A stretch of DNA of 64,000 nt from Streptococcus sp. oral taxon 056 str. F0418. Its GTDB lineage: Bacteria > Bacillota > Bacilli > Lactobacillales > Streptococcaceae. Below the pieces are notes generated by a model. The model made no database searches, was not told the DNA's origin, and saw nothing but the letters and a program-made list of their open reading frames with translations. This document shows positions 55,201 through 64,000 of the stretch, piece by piece. The first letter of the stretch is position 1. Every line of letters begins with the position of its first letter. The stretch is taken from NCBI RefSeq assembly GCF_000220065.1, contig NZ_AFQU01000001.1, positions 1,879,251-1,943,250 of the forward strand. Reading direction: 5' to 3'. The position numbers and the translations under genes are program-made.

Positions 55201-58200
55201 CGAGTTCTTTTAGAACTCACTATGCTGAGACAAAGCTTCCAGGAGAGATTCTTTTAGATTATGTTGGAGACAATGCTAGTGGTAGAGATATTAGTCAAAC
55301 CAATGCCAAAAATTCTGCTAGTCAATATGTTGGATTGGCCTCTGGTCAAGATAGTCTAGCTGCTGTTGGTCTAAGGTTTGAAGTGACCTATGGTGATGTC
55401 CGTAAGGTGGAAGATAGCTCTGAGCAGAGAGCTAACGCTGACTCACCAAGTGAAAGAAGATGGTTTCGATACTATCCAAAGTATGTTGGTAAACCAGGAT
55501 TCAAGATTACAGGTACACCAACACGATCTGGCGAAGTTTCTTTCCAAGTTTGGGTTAAAGATGGTAAAGGGAATAAGATTATCCAAACATTCCGCTTTAT
55601 GGTCAACGTACCTGAGGATAACAAAAGAGATCAAAACAGTGGTTCAGATAATACTAGCCGGATTAGCTATCAGGGGGCTTACCAAACTGCTCGTGTTGGA
55701 CAGCCATATTCAAGCGCAATTACTATAAGAAATGCGACGACTGCTACGGTTAATAGTGTTCTGCCAAGCGGCTTGACTGCGACTTGGGATCAGACTTCTG
55801 GTCAACTGCAGATCTCTGGTATTCCAGCTCAAGACACTGATGGCAACTATCCAATCTCCATCACAGCGACAAATGCCAGTGGTCAAAGTATGACCTTTAC
55901 ACGGACTCTAACCGTTTTACGGACAGATAAACCAAAACCTGTCTTGACAAGCGATACCTTTGATGGTGATTTCCGTACAGCCGTTCTAGACACTCCGTAC
56001 AGCCATTACATCAATGTCAAAAATGGTGCTCAAATCGCTAAAGTCGAACGAACAGCAGGTGTCCTGCCAGAAGGAATTACCGCACGATGGGATAATGATA
56101 ACAAGCGCTTCTATTTAGAAGGAATTCCAAAACAAGACGGTAGCTTTAACTTTACCTTAACGGCGACAGATATCAATGGCTATCAAGTAAGTAAATCTTA
56201 CTATATCAATGTTATCTTGATTGAAAAAGATAAGCCAGCGGCGACCAATGTTGTCTTTGACGATAAAGGCTTTAAAACAGCTCGACAAGGACAAGGTTAC
56301 AGCGATTATGTTACTGTTAATGGTGGCGCTGTTAGGGCAGAGATTGAAGCCAGCACCTTACCAGATGGTTTGACGGCTGTATGGGACGCTGGAACAGGCC
56401 GCGTTTATGTGGAAGGTATTCCAAGCCGTGCTGGAAACTACCGTGTCCTCATCACAGCGACAGATGCCAATGGAAATAAGACTAGTACGACTAAGACTCT
56501 GACGGTCTTACTGCCAGAGAAACCAACTGTCAAGAGCACAGTTACTTTTGGCTCAGAGCAGTTAGCAACCGGTAGAAAGGGTCAACCATATAACACCTAT
56601 ATTACTGTCAATGGAGCAAAAACTGTTACTATTACAGAAGGTACGCTACCGTCTGGTGTAACAGCTAGCTTTGACTCGGCTAGTGGTCAGTTTAAGTTCA
56701 CGGGGACTCCAACGCAAGTTGGTAACTTTGAACTTATGATCACAGCGACCGATGAAGCTGGAAACAAGGCGACCTTGAAGAGAAACCTTACTATCCTTCA
56801 ACCTGACCAAGAAACTACGAAGTCAACTATCAAATTTGGTCCAGAAAACTTTGCCATTGGTAAGAAAGGTGAAGGATACAGCAGTCACCTGACCGTGACG
56901 GGTGCAGCGACAGTGACGATTACAGAAGGTGCTCTGCCTCCAGGAGTAACTGCGACCTTTGATGCGGCTAATAATCAATTTAAGCTATCTGGAACTCCAA
57001 CCCAAGCGGGGGATTATCCAATTACGATTACAGCAGTTGATTCGGCTGGTAATAAAGTAGTTACCAAGAGAGTTGTCGCGATTCATAGTGATGTGAAAGA
57101 CCAAGTGGCGCCAAATACAGTTTATAATATGTTTGGTGATAGTGGCCTCCCTAATGGTACTGTGAACCAAGATTATGAAGGCAATATTAGACTGAATAAG
57201 GCCTCAACTGTTACTGTAACCGGTGGTACTTTACCAAGTGGCTTGTCAAGTAGATGGATTCCTGCACTGAAAACCTTTAGAATTACAGGTACACCGACTC
57301 AGGCAGGTCTTGCTAGCATTGATTTGACAGCAACAGATGAGCAAGGAAACCAAGTAACCAAAACCTTCAAGTTCCACATCTTAAATCCTGGCGAAACCAA
57401 GGCAAATGAAGTGGATCATCCAAGCGTCTTCACTAAAACCCTTTATGACTATGGTCGAGCACCATCTACAACACCATTGGTTTCAGATGGTGTCGTTGGA
57501 ACAGCTAAAAACGATACGGTCTATATACACGATCAGGACAATGGAGGCACGACAAATTCTTACTATGATTCATGGCCTTCACAGGATAGTGCAAAGAGGG
57601 CTGTTAGGATCATTTCTGGGCGTGATCAATTAAATGATTTGGGATTAGAGTTTGAGGTTGATGCGACTCACGTTGGTAACGGTAATTATGTTCCATACTT
57701 CCGTATCACAGGTAACCCAGTTGCTTCAGGTTATGTCAGTTTTGTCGTCCAAGTCACAGATGCAAAAGGCAATGTAACCAAACAAACCTTTAACTTCAAG
57801 GTGACACCAAAAGAAACGGTAGCTGACCGTCCAACGACCTTTGATAAAAATGCTGGCATAACAGAAAACCTGGATGGTCCGAATGATGGTTCTTTCACAA
57901 ATCGTACAGTTGGAGAAAATAAATCTGAGCAAGTCTATGTCCATGACCAAAATAATTCAATTAATGTAAGTTATAGGCCAGGTTATGTAGGTTATCGCTA
58001 TGGTGGCTGGCCAACTGAGGCAGAAGCCAAAAATTCTGTTAGCATAACAGATGGACTAGCTAGTTTAACTGCGGTGGGATTAACCGCAACAATTAAAAGT
58101 GGAGTATATGGTAACAACTTTATACCATATATTGAGGTAGCAGGCACTCCAACGGCTTCAGGCCAAGTCAGCTTTACCGTTAAAGTGACAGATGCATCGG

Positions 58201-61200
58201 GTAATGTTACATTCCAAACCTTTAAGTTCAATGTCAATGTCCCAGACAAGGCAAGTCAAGATAAGCCTAATGCACCAACAACCTTTGATAAAAATGCTCT
58301 CATAACAGAAGGCCAGAATGGTCCGAATGATGGTTCTTTCACAAATCGTACAGTTGGAGAAAATAAATCAGAGCAAGTCTATGTCCATGACCAAAATAAT
58401 CCAGGATATTATACTTGGAAGCGGTTTTATTATGGTGGCTGGGAAACTGAGGCAGCAGCCAAAAATTCTGTTAGCATAACAGATGGACTAGCTAGTTTGG
58501 CTGCGGTGGGATTAACCGCAGAAATTAAAGCTAAATATGAAGGCAACTTTATACCATATATTGATGTAACAGGCACTCCAACGGCTTCAGGACGCGTCAG
58601 CTTTACCGTTAAAGTGACAGATGGATTAGGAAATGTTACGAATCAAATCTTTAGCTTCAATGTCAATGTACCGGATAAAACGACAGCTAATCATGCTAGT
58701 ACTTTTGATAAAACGGTATCTAATGCAACAAATGATGCAGTTGTTCCGAATCCAACGGTCGGTCAATCATATAATCAAAAAATTTATGTCCACGATGCGG
58801 ACAATACCCGTGGTCATTACTGGGGCAATCAAACAGCTGCCCAGAATGCCATTCGCTTAGTTAGCGGTGGTGATACTCTGACAGCTCTTGGACTGACCTT
58901 TGAAACAGGAGTTGAGGCTAGTGGTTATTATGGAAATCAGTATACTCCTTATTTCAGAATTCATGGAACACCGAGAAACTCAGGAAATATCAGCTTTGTG
59001 GTCGAAGTAACTGATGAACAAGGTAACGTGACTCGTCAAACCTTTAACTCCGCTTCCAACCGTGATAATGCTCAAAATCCGGGGGCTGAAGGTGAGTTTG
59101 ACATGACATCACTGCGGAACTCACTCAGTGTCTACCGTAACTTGAGTAACAACACCTCGCGTTGGGTCAGCCAGCACTCTGTATCGCTTTCTCAAAGCGC
59201 TTCAGTATCGGCTAGTCGTCGCGACTCAGCAAGCTTGAGTAACAGCATTTCGGCATCCATCTCAGGCAGCCAAAGTGCATCGATCTCAGTAAGTAGCAGC
59301 GTAAGCGCATCAATTAGCGCGTCTAACTCAGTAAGCGCAAGCAACTCTGTATCTGCATCAATTTCAGGATCGATTTCTGCAAGCAACAGTGCTTCAGTAT
59401 CAGTAAGCAACAGCGTGAGCGCATCAATTTCAGGATCGATTTCTGCAAGTCAAAGCGCTTCAGTATCAGTAAGCAACAGCGTAAGCGCATCAATTTCAGG
59501 ATCGATTTCTGCAAGTCAAAGTGCATCAGTATCAGTAAGCAACAGCGTGAGTGCATCAATCAGTGCATCGAACTCAGCAAGTACATCAGTTTCTGTAAGT
59601 AACAGCGTGAGTGCATCAATCAGTGCGTCGAACTCAGCAAGTGCATCAGTTTCTGTAAGCAACAGCGTGAGCGCATCAATTAGTGCATCGAACTCAGCAA
59701 GTGCATCAGTTTCTGTAAGTAACAGCATGAGCGCGTCAATTAGTGCATCGAACTCAGTAAGCGCAAGCAACTCTGTATCTGCATCAATTTCAGGATCGAT
59801 TTCTGCAAGTCAAAGCGCTTCAGTTTCTGTAAGTAACAGCGTGAGCGCGTCAATTAGTGCATCGAACTCAGTAAGCGCAAGCAACTCTGTATCTGCATTA
59901 ATTTCAGGATCGATTTCTGCAAGTCAAAGTGCTTCAGTATCAGTAAGTAACAGCGTGAGTGCGTCTATCAGCGCGTCAAATTCAGTAAGCGCAAGCAACT
60001 CTGTATCTGCATCAATTTCAGGATCGATTTCTGCAAGTCAAAGTGCTTCAGTATCAGTAAGTAACAGCGTGAGTGCGTCTATCAGCGCGTCAAATTCAGT
60101 AAGCGCAAGCAACTCTGTATCTGCATCAATTTCAGGATCGATTTCTGCAAGTCAAAGCGCTTCAGTCTCAGTAAGCAACAGCGTGAGTGCGTCAATTAGT
60201 GCATCGAACTCAGTAAGCGCAAGCAACTCTGTATCTGCATCAATTTCAGGATCGATTTCTGCAAGTCAAAGCGCTTCAGTCTCAGTAAGCAACAGCGTGA
60301 GTGCGTCAATTAGCGCATCGAACTCAGCAAGCGCATCTGTATCTGTAAGCAATTCAGAATCTGCATCAGTATCAGTAAGCAACAGTGTGAGTGCGTCAAT
60401 TAGCGCATCTAACTCTGTATCAGCGAGCGAGTCAGCATCAATTAGTGCATCGAACTCAGCAAGCGCATCTGTATCTGTAAGCAATTCAGAATCTGCATCA
60501 GTCTCAGTAAGCAACAGCGTGAGTGCATCAATTAGCGCATCTAACTCTGTATCAGCGAGCGAGTCAGCATCAATTAGTGCATCGAACTCAGCAAGCGCAT
60601 CTGTATCTGTAAGCAATTCAGAATCTGCATCAGTATCAGTAAGCAACAGTGTGAGTGCGTCAATTAGCGCATCTAACTCAGCGTCAGTAAGTGCAAGTGA
60701 ATCTGCATCCATCAGCGTATCTAACTCAATTAGTGCGAGCCACAGTGTTTCTATCTCCTTGAGTAATGGTGGTAGCACTGCAGCAAGCCACAGCGCATCT
60801 GTCTCAGTAAGCAACAGCGTGAGTGCATCAATTAGCGCATCGAACTCAGCAAGCGCATCTGTATCTGTAAGCAATTCAGAATCTGCATCAGTCTCAGTAA
60901 GCAACAGCGTGAGTGCATCAATTAGCGCATCTAACTCTGTATCAGCGAGCGAGTCAGCATCAATTAGTGCATCGAACTCAGCAAGCGCATCTGTATCTGT
61001 AAGCAATTCAGAATCTGCATCAGTATCAGTAAGCAACAGCGTGAGTGCATCAATTAGCGCCTCTAACTCAGCATCAGTAAGTGCAAGTGAATCTGCATCT
61101 ATCAGCGTATCTAACTCAATTAGTGCGAGCCACAGCGTCTCTATCTCCTTGAGTAATGGTGGTAGCACTGCAGCAAGCCACAGCGCATCAGTCTCAGTAA

Positions 61201-63782
61201 GCAACAGTGTGAGTGCGTCAATTAGCGCAAGCAACTCTGTATCAGCGAGCGAGTCAGCATCAATTAGTGCATCGAACTCAGCAAGCGCATCTGTATCTGT
61301 AAGCAATTCAGAATCTGCATCAGTCTCAGTAAGCAACAGCGTGAGTGCATCAATTAGCGCAAGCAACTCTGTATCAGCGAGCGAGTCAGCATCAATTAGT
61401 GCATCGAACTCAGCAAGCGCATCTGTATCTGTAAGCAACAGCGTGAGTGCATCAATTAGCGCATCTAACTCAATTAGTGCGAGCCACAGCGTCTCTATCT
61501 CCTTGAGTAATGGTGGTAGCACTGCAGCAAGCCACAGCGCATCAGTCTCAGTAAGCAACAGCGTGAGCGCATCAATTAGCGCCTCTAACTCTGTATCAGC
61601 GAGCGAGTCAGCATCAATTAGTGCATCGAACTCAGCCAGCGCATCAGTCTCAGTAAGCAACAGCGTGAGCGCATCAATTAGCGCCTCTAACTCTGTATCA
61701 GCGAGCGAGTCAGCATCAATTAGTGCGTCTAACTCAGCAAGCGCATCTGTATCTGTAAGCAATTCAGAATCTGCATCAGTCTCAGTAAGCAACAGTGTAA
61801 GCGCGTCAATTAGCGCAAGCAACTCTGTATCAGCGAGCGAGTCAGCATCAATTAGTGCATCGAACTCAGCAAGCGCATCTGTATCTGTAAGCAATTCAGA
61901 ATCTGCATCAGTCTCAGTAAGCAACAGCGTGAGTGCATCAATTAGCGCCTCTAACTCAGCATCAGTAAGTGCAAGTGAATCTGCATCTATCAGCGTATCT
62001 AACTCAATTAGTGCGAGCCACAGTGTTTCTATCTCCTTGAGTAATGGTGGTAGCACTGCAGCAAGCCACAGCGCATCAGTCTCAGTAAGCAACAGCGTGA
62101 GCGCATCAATTAGCGCCTCTAACTCTGTATCAGCGAGCGAGTCAGCATCAATTAGTGCATCGAACTCAGCAAGTGCATCAGTCTCAGTAAGCAACAGTGT
62201 AAGCGCGTCAATTAGCGCAAGCAACTCTATGTCAGCGAGCGAGTCAGCATCAATTAGTGCATCGAACTCAGCAAGCGCATCTGTATCTGTAAGCAATTCA
62301 GAATCTGCATCAGTCTCAGTAAGCAACAGCGTGAGTGCATCAATTAGCGCAAGCAACTCTGTATCAGCGAGCGAGTCAGCATCAATTAGTGCTTCTAACT
62401 CAGCAAGCGCATCTGTATCTGTAAGCAACAGCGTGAGTGCATCAATTAGCGCATCTAACTCAGCATCAGTAAGTGCAAGTGAATCTGCATCTATCAGCGT
62501 ATCTAACTCAATTAGTGCGAGCCACAGCGTCTCTATCTCCTTGAGTAATGGTGGTAGCACTGCAGCAAGCCACAGCGCATCAGTCTCAGTAAGCAACAGC
62601 GTGAGCGCATCAATTAGCGCCTCTAACTCTGTATCAGCGAGCGAGTCAGCATCAATTAGTGCATCGAACTCAGCCAGCGCATCAGTCTCAGTAAGCAACA
62701 GCGTGAGTGCATCAATTAGCGCAAGCAACTCTGTGTCAGCGAGCGAGTCAGCATCAATTAGTGCGTCTAACTCAGCAAGCGCATCTGTATCTGTAAGCAA
62801 TTCAGAATCTGCATCAGTCTCAGTAAGCAACAGCGCGAGTGCATCAATTAGCGCATCTAACTCAGCGTCAGTAAGTGCAAGTGAATCTGCATCTATCAGC
62901 GTATCTAACTCAATTAGTGCGAGCCACAGTGTTTCTATCTCCTTGAGTAATGGTGGTAGCACTGCAGCAAGCCACAGCGCATCAGTCTCAGTAAGCAACA
63001 GCGTGAGCGCATCAATTAGCGCCTCTAACTCTGTATCAGCGAGCGAGTCAGCATCAATTAGTGCATCGAACTCAGCAAGCGCATCTGTATCTGTAAGCAA
63101 CAGCGTAAGTGCGTCAATTAGCGCCTCTAACTCTGTATCAGCGAGCGAGTCAGCATCAATTAGCGCAAGCAACTCTGTGTCAGCGAGCGAGTCAGCATCA
63201 ATTAGTGCATCTAACTCTGCATCAGTAAGCGCAAGTACTTCAGCATCAGTAAGTGCAAGTACTTCAGCATCAGTAAGTGCATCTAACTCTGCTTCAGTAA
63301 GCGCAAGTACTTCAGCATCAGTAAGTGCATCTAACTCTGCATCAGTAAGTGCATCTAACTCTGCTTCAGTAAGCGCAAGTACTTCAGCATCAGTAAGTGC
63401 ATCTAACTCTGCATCAGTAAGCGCAAGCACAAGTGCATCAGTAAGTGCAAGTACTTCAGCATCAATCAGTGCATCTAACTCCGCTTCAGTAAGCACAAGT
63501 ACTTCAGCATCAGTAAGTAACTCTGTATCAGCAAGCACAAGTGCATCAGTAAGCACAAGTACTTCAGCATCAGTAAGTGCATCTAACTCTGCATCAGTAA
63601 GTGCAAGTACTTCAGCATCAGTAAGTGCATCTAACTCTGCATCAGTAAGCGCAAGTACTTCAGCATCAGTAAGTGCAAGTACTTCAGCATCAGTAAGTGC
63701 ATCTAACTCTGCTTCAGTAAGTGCAAGTACTTCAGCATCAGTAAGTGCATCTAACTCTGCATCAGTAAGCGCAAGCATCTAA
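52293..63782 (+). CDS. Giant accessory-Sec-exported serine-rich-repeat adhesin
   Basis: 3829 codons to a frameshift-generated stop. Signal region: RLYKSGKNW (residues 21-29, KxYKxGKxW type) and a Gly-rich core [16 protein letters not shown] (about 69-84), cleavage probably after VYAEE. Residues ~145-235 are a first Ser-rich region. About 300-2260 hold roughly 17 Ig-like modules with SGTPT.AG/G.V..T..TVTD-like cores, in two kinds: DxDG-containing (1, 2, 6, 7, 14-17) and GxLPxGLTA-containing (3-5, 8-13). From ~2290 the protein is S-A-S-V-S repeats. Such adhesins are O-glycosylated by GtfA/GtfB and bind host glycans or salivary ligands. The wall anchor lies outside the window. Confidence 0.93.
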   Translation: MFRSKDYNKDFKIVDEKKRYRLYKSGKNWVKASNSQLDLFRVGGMSEVVSSGLSQTEELDHDAKGFKTLAGLGGILAAGAGGFLITQENTVYAEENTEQTEDKAVIAPSAQPEAKATNQNAIIAQAEAEAKSAQVSTSIQASQVAEEASLQSSVSLSTSTSVSVSNSVSASQSLSASASAQSEVTSVSAKAESKAVTSNASQSSESTSVVSASAQTSESVATSQTEQTSTSISLSSQAPQSSLKPNAAVSKLAGLVGIQRADTQAAVGRTTFFAAGHAATRSARNRRDLNGGNDTGIGTVNPTTFEGTLAPASVGAGYSQDIRVADRDGVQESAITLSSGRDQLTALGLRFSSKPGAFTISGTPTQSGYARFEVTVIDDKGAKTTQMFEVGVMPKQITPDSTGVEKPTIFEGTLKNAKVGQGYNQDIAVKDEDGIAEQNITLISGRTELESAGLQFSTKTVGGIRYITISGMPTQSRVVTLVVKTTDNKGAISTQTFKLAINPASGTALETPKKGLEAKDIVGDLGIGQKDRRYSDFLLAAGATNMSVTSGNLPDGLTARWDATTQRLYIEGTATRAGNFNFTVTATDAEGNTVSQNRGITINIPAAKTGIDATAVNGQFIAGQVNEAYSDSITVAGAVNAEVISGNLPPGLTGSYDLGTQTYTVSGTPTRAGNYKFTLKITNPDGMTATVERVISIVLVNKPTPLQSNAIQGTFNNAVKGQPYSSFINVGGDANRVEAVGQLPAGLTARWSQSEGRFYIEGTPTEAGSKTFIVRATNANNTSVEVSRTVTVLNNVGDSSSVTPASKGETNPTTFSKDALAAGVVEKEYTEAVTINDSDGITNYQTQVQLTGGEDQLREYGLRFAVQKANNGTLTFNLSGTPTKAGYVDFDVTVTDNKGAVTTQHFTMTINRPIVWQETPQGQRGKDNPTSFSNPNFSNGTVGQQYNHTTLIRDQDNETSTSRSWFTGGASSFRTHYAETKLPGEILLDYVGDNASGRDISQTNAKNSASQYVGLASGQDSLAAVGLRFEVTYGDVRKVEDSSEQRANADSPSERRWFRYYPKYVGKPGFKITGTPTRSGEVSFQVWVKDGKGNKIIQTFRFMVNVPEDNKRDQNSGSDNTSRISYQGAYQTARVGQPYSSAITIRNATTATVNSVLPSGLTATWDQTSGQLQISGIPAQDTDGNYPISITATNASGQSMTFTRTLTVLRTDKPKPVLTSDTFDGDFRTAVLDTPYSHYINVKNGAQIAKVERTAGVLPEGITARWDNDNKRFYLEGIPKQDGSFNFTLTATDINGYQVSKSYYINVILIEKDKPAATNVVFDDKGFKTARQGQGYSDYVTVNGGAVRAEIEASTLPDGLTAVWDAGTGRVYVEGIPSRAGNYRVLITATDANGNKTSTTKTLTVLLPEKPTVKSTVTFGSEQLATGRKGQPYNTYITVNGAKTVTITEGTLPSGVTASFDSASGQFKFTGTPTQVGNFELMITATDEAGNKATLKRNLTILQPDQETTKSTIKFGPENFAIGKKGEGYSSHLTVTGAATVTITEGALPPGVTATFDAANNQFKLSGTPTQAGDYPITITAVDSAGNKVVTKRVVAIHSDVKDQVAPNTVYNMFGDSGLPNGTVNQDYEGNIRLNKASTVTVTGGTLPSGLSSRWIPALKTFRITGTPTQAGLASIDLTATDEQGNQVTKTFKFHILNPGETKANEVDHPSVFTKTLYDYGRAPSTTPLVSDGVVGTAKNDTVYIHDQDNGGTTNSYYDSWPSQDSAKRAVRIISGRDQLNDLGLEFEVDATHVGNGNYVPYFRITGNPVASGYVSFVVQVTDAKGNVTKQTFNFKVTPKETVADRPTTFDKNAGITENLDGPNDGSFTNRTVGENKSEQVYVHDQNNSINVSYRPGYVGYRYGGWPTEAEAKNSVSITDGLASLTAVGLTATIKSGVYGNNFIPYIEVAGTPTASGQVSFTVKVTDASGNVTFQTFKFNVNVPDKASQDKPNAPTTFDKNALITEGQNGPNDGSFTNRTVGENKSEQVYVHDQNNPGYYTWKRFYYGGWETEAAAKNSVSITDGLASLAAVGLTAEIKAKYEGNFIPYIDVTGTPTASGRVSFTVKVTDGLGNVTNQIFSFNVNVPDKTTANHASTFDKTVSNATNDAVVPNPTVGQSYNQKIYVHDADNTRGHYWGNQTAAQNAIRLVSGGDTLTALGLTFETGVEASGYYGNQYTPYFRIHGTPRNSGNISFVVEVTDEQGNVTRQTFNSASNRDNAQNPGAEGEFDMTSLRNSLSVYRNLSNNTSRWVSQHSVSLSQSASVSASRRDSASLSNSISASISGSQSASISVSSSVSASISASNSVSASNSVSASISGSISASNSASVSVSNSVSASISGSISASQSASVSVSNSVSASISGSISASQSASVSVSNSVSASISASNSASTSVSVSNSVSASISASNSASASVSVSNSVSASISASNSASASVSVSNSMSASISASNSVSASNSVSASISGSISASQSASVSVSNSVSASISASNSVSASNSVSALISGSISASQSASVSVSNSVSASISASNSVSASNSVSASISGSISASQSASVSVSNSVSASISASNSVSASNSVSASISGSISASQSASVSVSNSVSASISASNSVSASNSVSASISGSISASQSASVSVSNSVSASISASNSASASVSVSNSESASVSVSNSVSASISASNSVSASESASISASNSASASVSVSNSESASVSVSNSVSASISASNSVSASESASISASNSASASVSVSNSESASVSVSNSVSASISASNSASVSASESASISVSNSISASHSVSISLSNGGSTAASHSASVSVSNSVSASISASNSASASVSVSNSESASVSVSNSVSASISASNSVSASESASISASNSASASVSVSNSESASVSVSNSVSASISASNSASVSASESASISVSNSISASHSVSISLSNGGSTAASHSASVSVSNSVSASISASNSVSASESASISASNSASASVSVSNSESASVSVSNSVSASISASNSVSASESASISASNSASASVSVSNSVSASISASNSISASHSVSISLSNGGSTAASHSASVSVSNSVSASISASNSVSASESASISASNSASASVSVSNSVSASISASNSVSASESASISASNSASASVSVSNSESASVSVSNSVSASISASNSVSASESASISASNSASASVSVSNSESASVSVSNSVSASISASNSASVSASESASISVSNSISASHSVSISLSNGGSTAASHSASVSVSNSVSASISASNSVSASESASISASNSASASVSVSNSVSASISASNSMSASESASISASNSASASVSVSNSESASVSVSNSVSASISASNSVSASESASISASNSASASVSVSNSVSASISASNSASVSASESASISVSNSISASHSVSISLSNGGSTAASHSASVSVSNSVSASISASNSVSASESASISASNSASASVSVSNSVSASISASNSVSASESASISASNSASASVSVSNSESASVSVSNSASASISASNSASVSASESASISVSNSISASHSVSISLSNGGSTAASHSASVSVSNSVSASISASNSVSASESASISASNSASASVSVSNSVSASISASNSVSASESASISASNSVSASESASISASNSASVSASTSASVSASTSASVSASNSASVSASTSASVSASNSASVSASNSASVSASTSASVSASNSASVSASTSASVSASTSASISASNSASVSTSTSASVSNSVSASTSASVSTSTSASVSASNSASVSASTSASVSASNSASVSASTSASVSASTSASVSASNSASVSASTSASVSASNSASVSASI
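57826..58680 (+). repeat. Recently duplicated adhesin modules 15 and 16
   Basis: 57826-58245 and 58269-58665 are tandem copies. Blocks such as the ~80 bases from GGTCCGAATGATGGTTCTTT onward and the stretch around AACAGATGGACTAGCTAGTT are nearly identical, while the segment in between (57958-58005 against 58380-58435) differs. Confidence 0.8.
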
Positions 63783-64000
63783 CTCTGCATCAGTAAGTGC
63801 ATCTAACTCTGCTTCAGTAAGCGCAAGTACTTCAGCATCAGTAAGTGCATCTAACTCTGCTTCAGTAAGCGCAAGCACAAGTGCATCAGTAAGTGCAAGT
63901 ACTTCAGCATCAATCAGTGCATCTAACTCCGCTTCAGTAAGCACAAGTACTTCAGCATCAGTAAGTAACTCTGTATCAGCAAGCACAAGTGCATCAGTAA
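59161..64000 (+). repeat. Ser-rich repeat tract (SRR2) of the adhesin
   Basis: Over 4.8 kb of degenerate 6- to 12-bp units coding SVSASxSA-type peptide, organised in longer blocks. A Gly-containing break [10 protein letters not shown] occurs six times (near 60768, 61158, 61511, 62045, 62549 and 62951). After 63170 the pattern changes to [16 protein letters not shown]. The sequence 63796-64000 repeats 63362-63555 almost exactly, an out-of-register duplication next to the frameshift. The tract extends past the window. Confidence 0.9.
63783..64000 (+). pseudogene. Continuation of the adhesin in the +1 frame after the frameshift
   Basis: Codons starting at 63784 again read [15 protein letters not shown] and stay open to the edge. 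The normal GCAAGTGCATCTAAC is GCAAGCATCTAAC here (around 63771-63782), a net loss of 2 (mod 3) bases, which creates TAA at 63780-63782. Confidence 0.8.

Noticed and set aside
60266..63778. 1170-codon open frame on the minus strand (LALTDADELDAL-type repeats)
   Set aside because: It is the antisense shadow of the Ser codon repeats; AGC/TCA/GCA periodicity removes stops from the complement. No start site or ribosome site.

Overview
The window looks like a chromosome segment of an oral viridans-group Streptococcus (mitis/sanguinis/gordonii-like). The evidence is low G+C coding with AAGGAGG-type ribosome binding sites, a 1371-residue type II-A Cas9 closely resembling that of Streptococcus pyogenes in layout, a streptococcal shikimate cluster, and an accessory Sec (SecA2/SecY2) locus ending in a giant serine-rich-repeat adhesin. 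The exact species cannot be decided from the sequence alone.

Layout. (1) 1-4,200: 3' end of a type I pullulanase, a stand-alone sufB with its own promoter, three palindromic modules, a chorismate mutase with two overlapping fluoride-channel genes, rplS with a leader RNA, and tRNA-Arg(CCU). (2) 4,200-14,600: a complete type II-A CRISPR-Cas locus with antisense tracrRNA, cas9-cas1-cas2-csn2 and an array of 40 repeats and 39 spacers, bracketed by relics of IS3-type elements. (3) 14,600-29,150: lipoteichoic acid synthase facing away from a long plus-strand run: an RNA methyltransferase, aroD-aroE-aroB-aroC, a UPF0342 gene, a 2-hydroxyacid dehydrogenase, aroA-aroK-pheA, an LCP ligase and an RlmD-type methyltransferase. 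Together with the chorismate mutase this covers DHQ synthesis to phenylpyruvate. (4) 29,150-35,400: an accessory region with an ABC transporter lying between two 69-bp direct repeats, insertion-sequence wrecks (ISL3, IS1182) and a GT8 glycosyltransferase. (5) 35,450-64,000: the accessory Sec/glycosylation locus: GT8 - secY2 - asp1 - asp2 - asp3 - secA2 - serine-rich protein - GH1-like protein - ISL3 relic - DivIVA-like coiled-coil protein - gtfA - gtfB - asp4 - giant adhesin, which runs off the right edge.

How the parts work together. GtfA/GtfB would start O-glycosylation of the serine-rich adhesin in the cytosol, GT8 enzymes would extend it, and Asp1-3/SecA2/SecY2/Asp4 would export it. The adhesin carries the RxYKxGKxW-type signal, about 17 immunoglobulin-like modules and a very long Ser-rich tract. 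Two of these genes are shifted in frame in this sequence: asp2 at an A7 tract, and the adhesin near its 3' repeats.

Most notable observations. On the minus strand beside tracrRNA, an extended -10 promoter should start an RNA at about 4659. Its first 14 nt end in 12 nt identical to the cas promoter region (4739-4750), which is followed by an AGG PAM, and the next bases are a degenerate CRISPR repeat. This has the architecture expected of a self-repressing natural guide RNA. Second, the accessory Sec locus carries three extra genes with no role I know of: a Ser-rich protein with no visible export or anchor signal, a both-ends-truncated GH1 glycosidase, and a DivIVA-like coiled coil.
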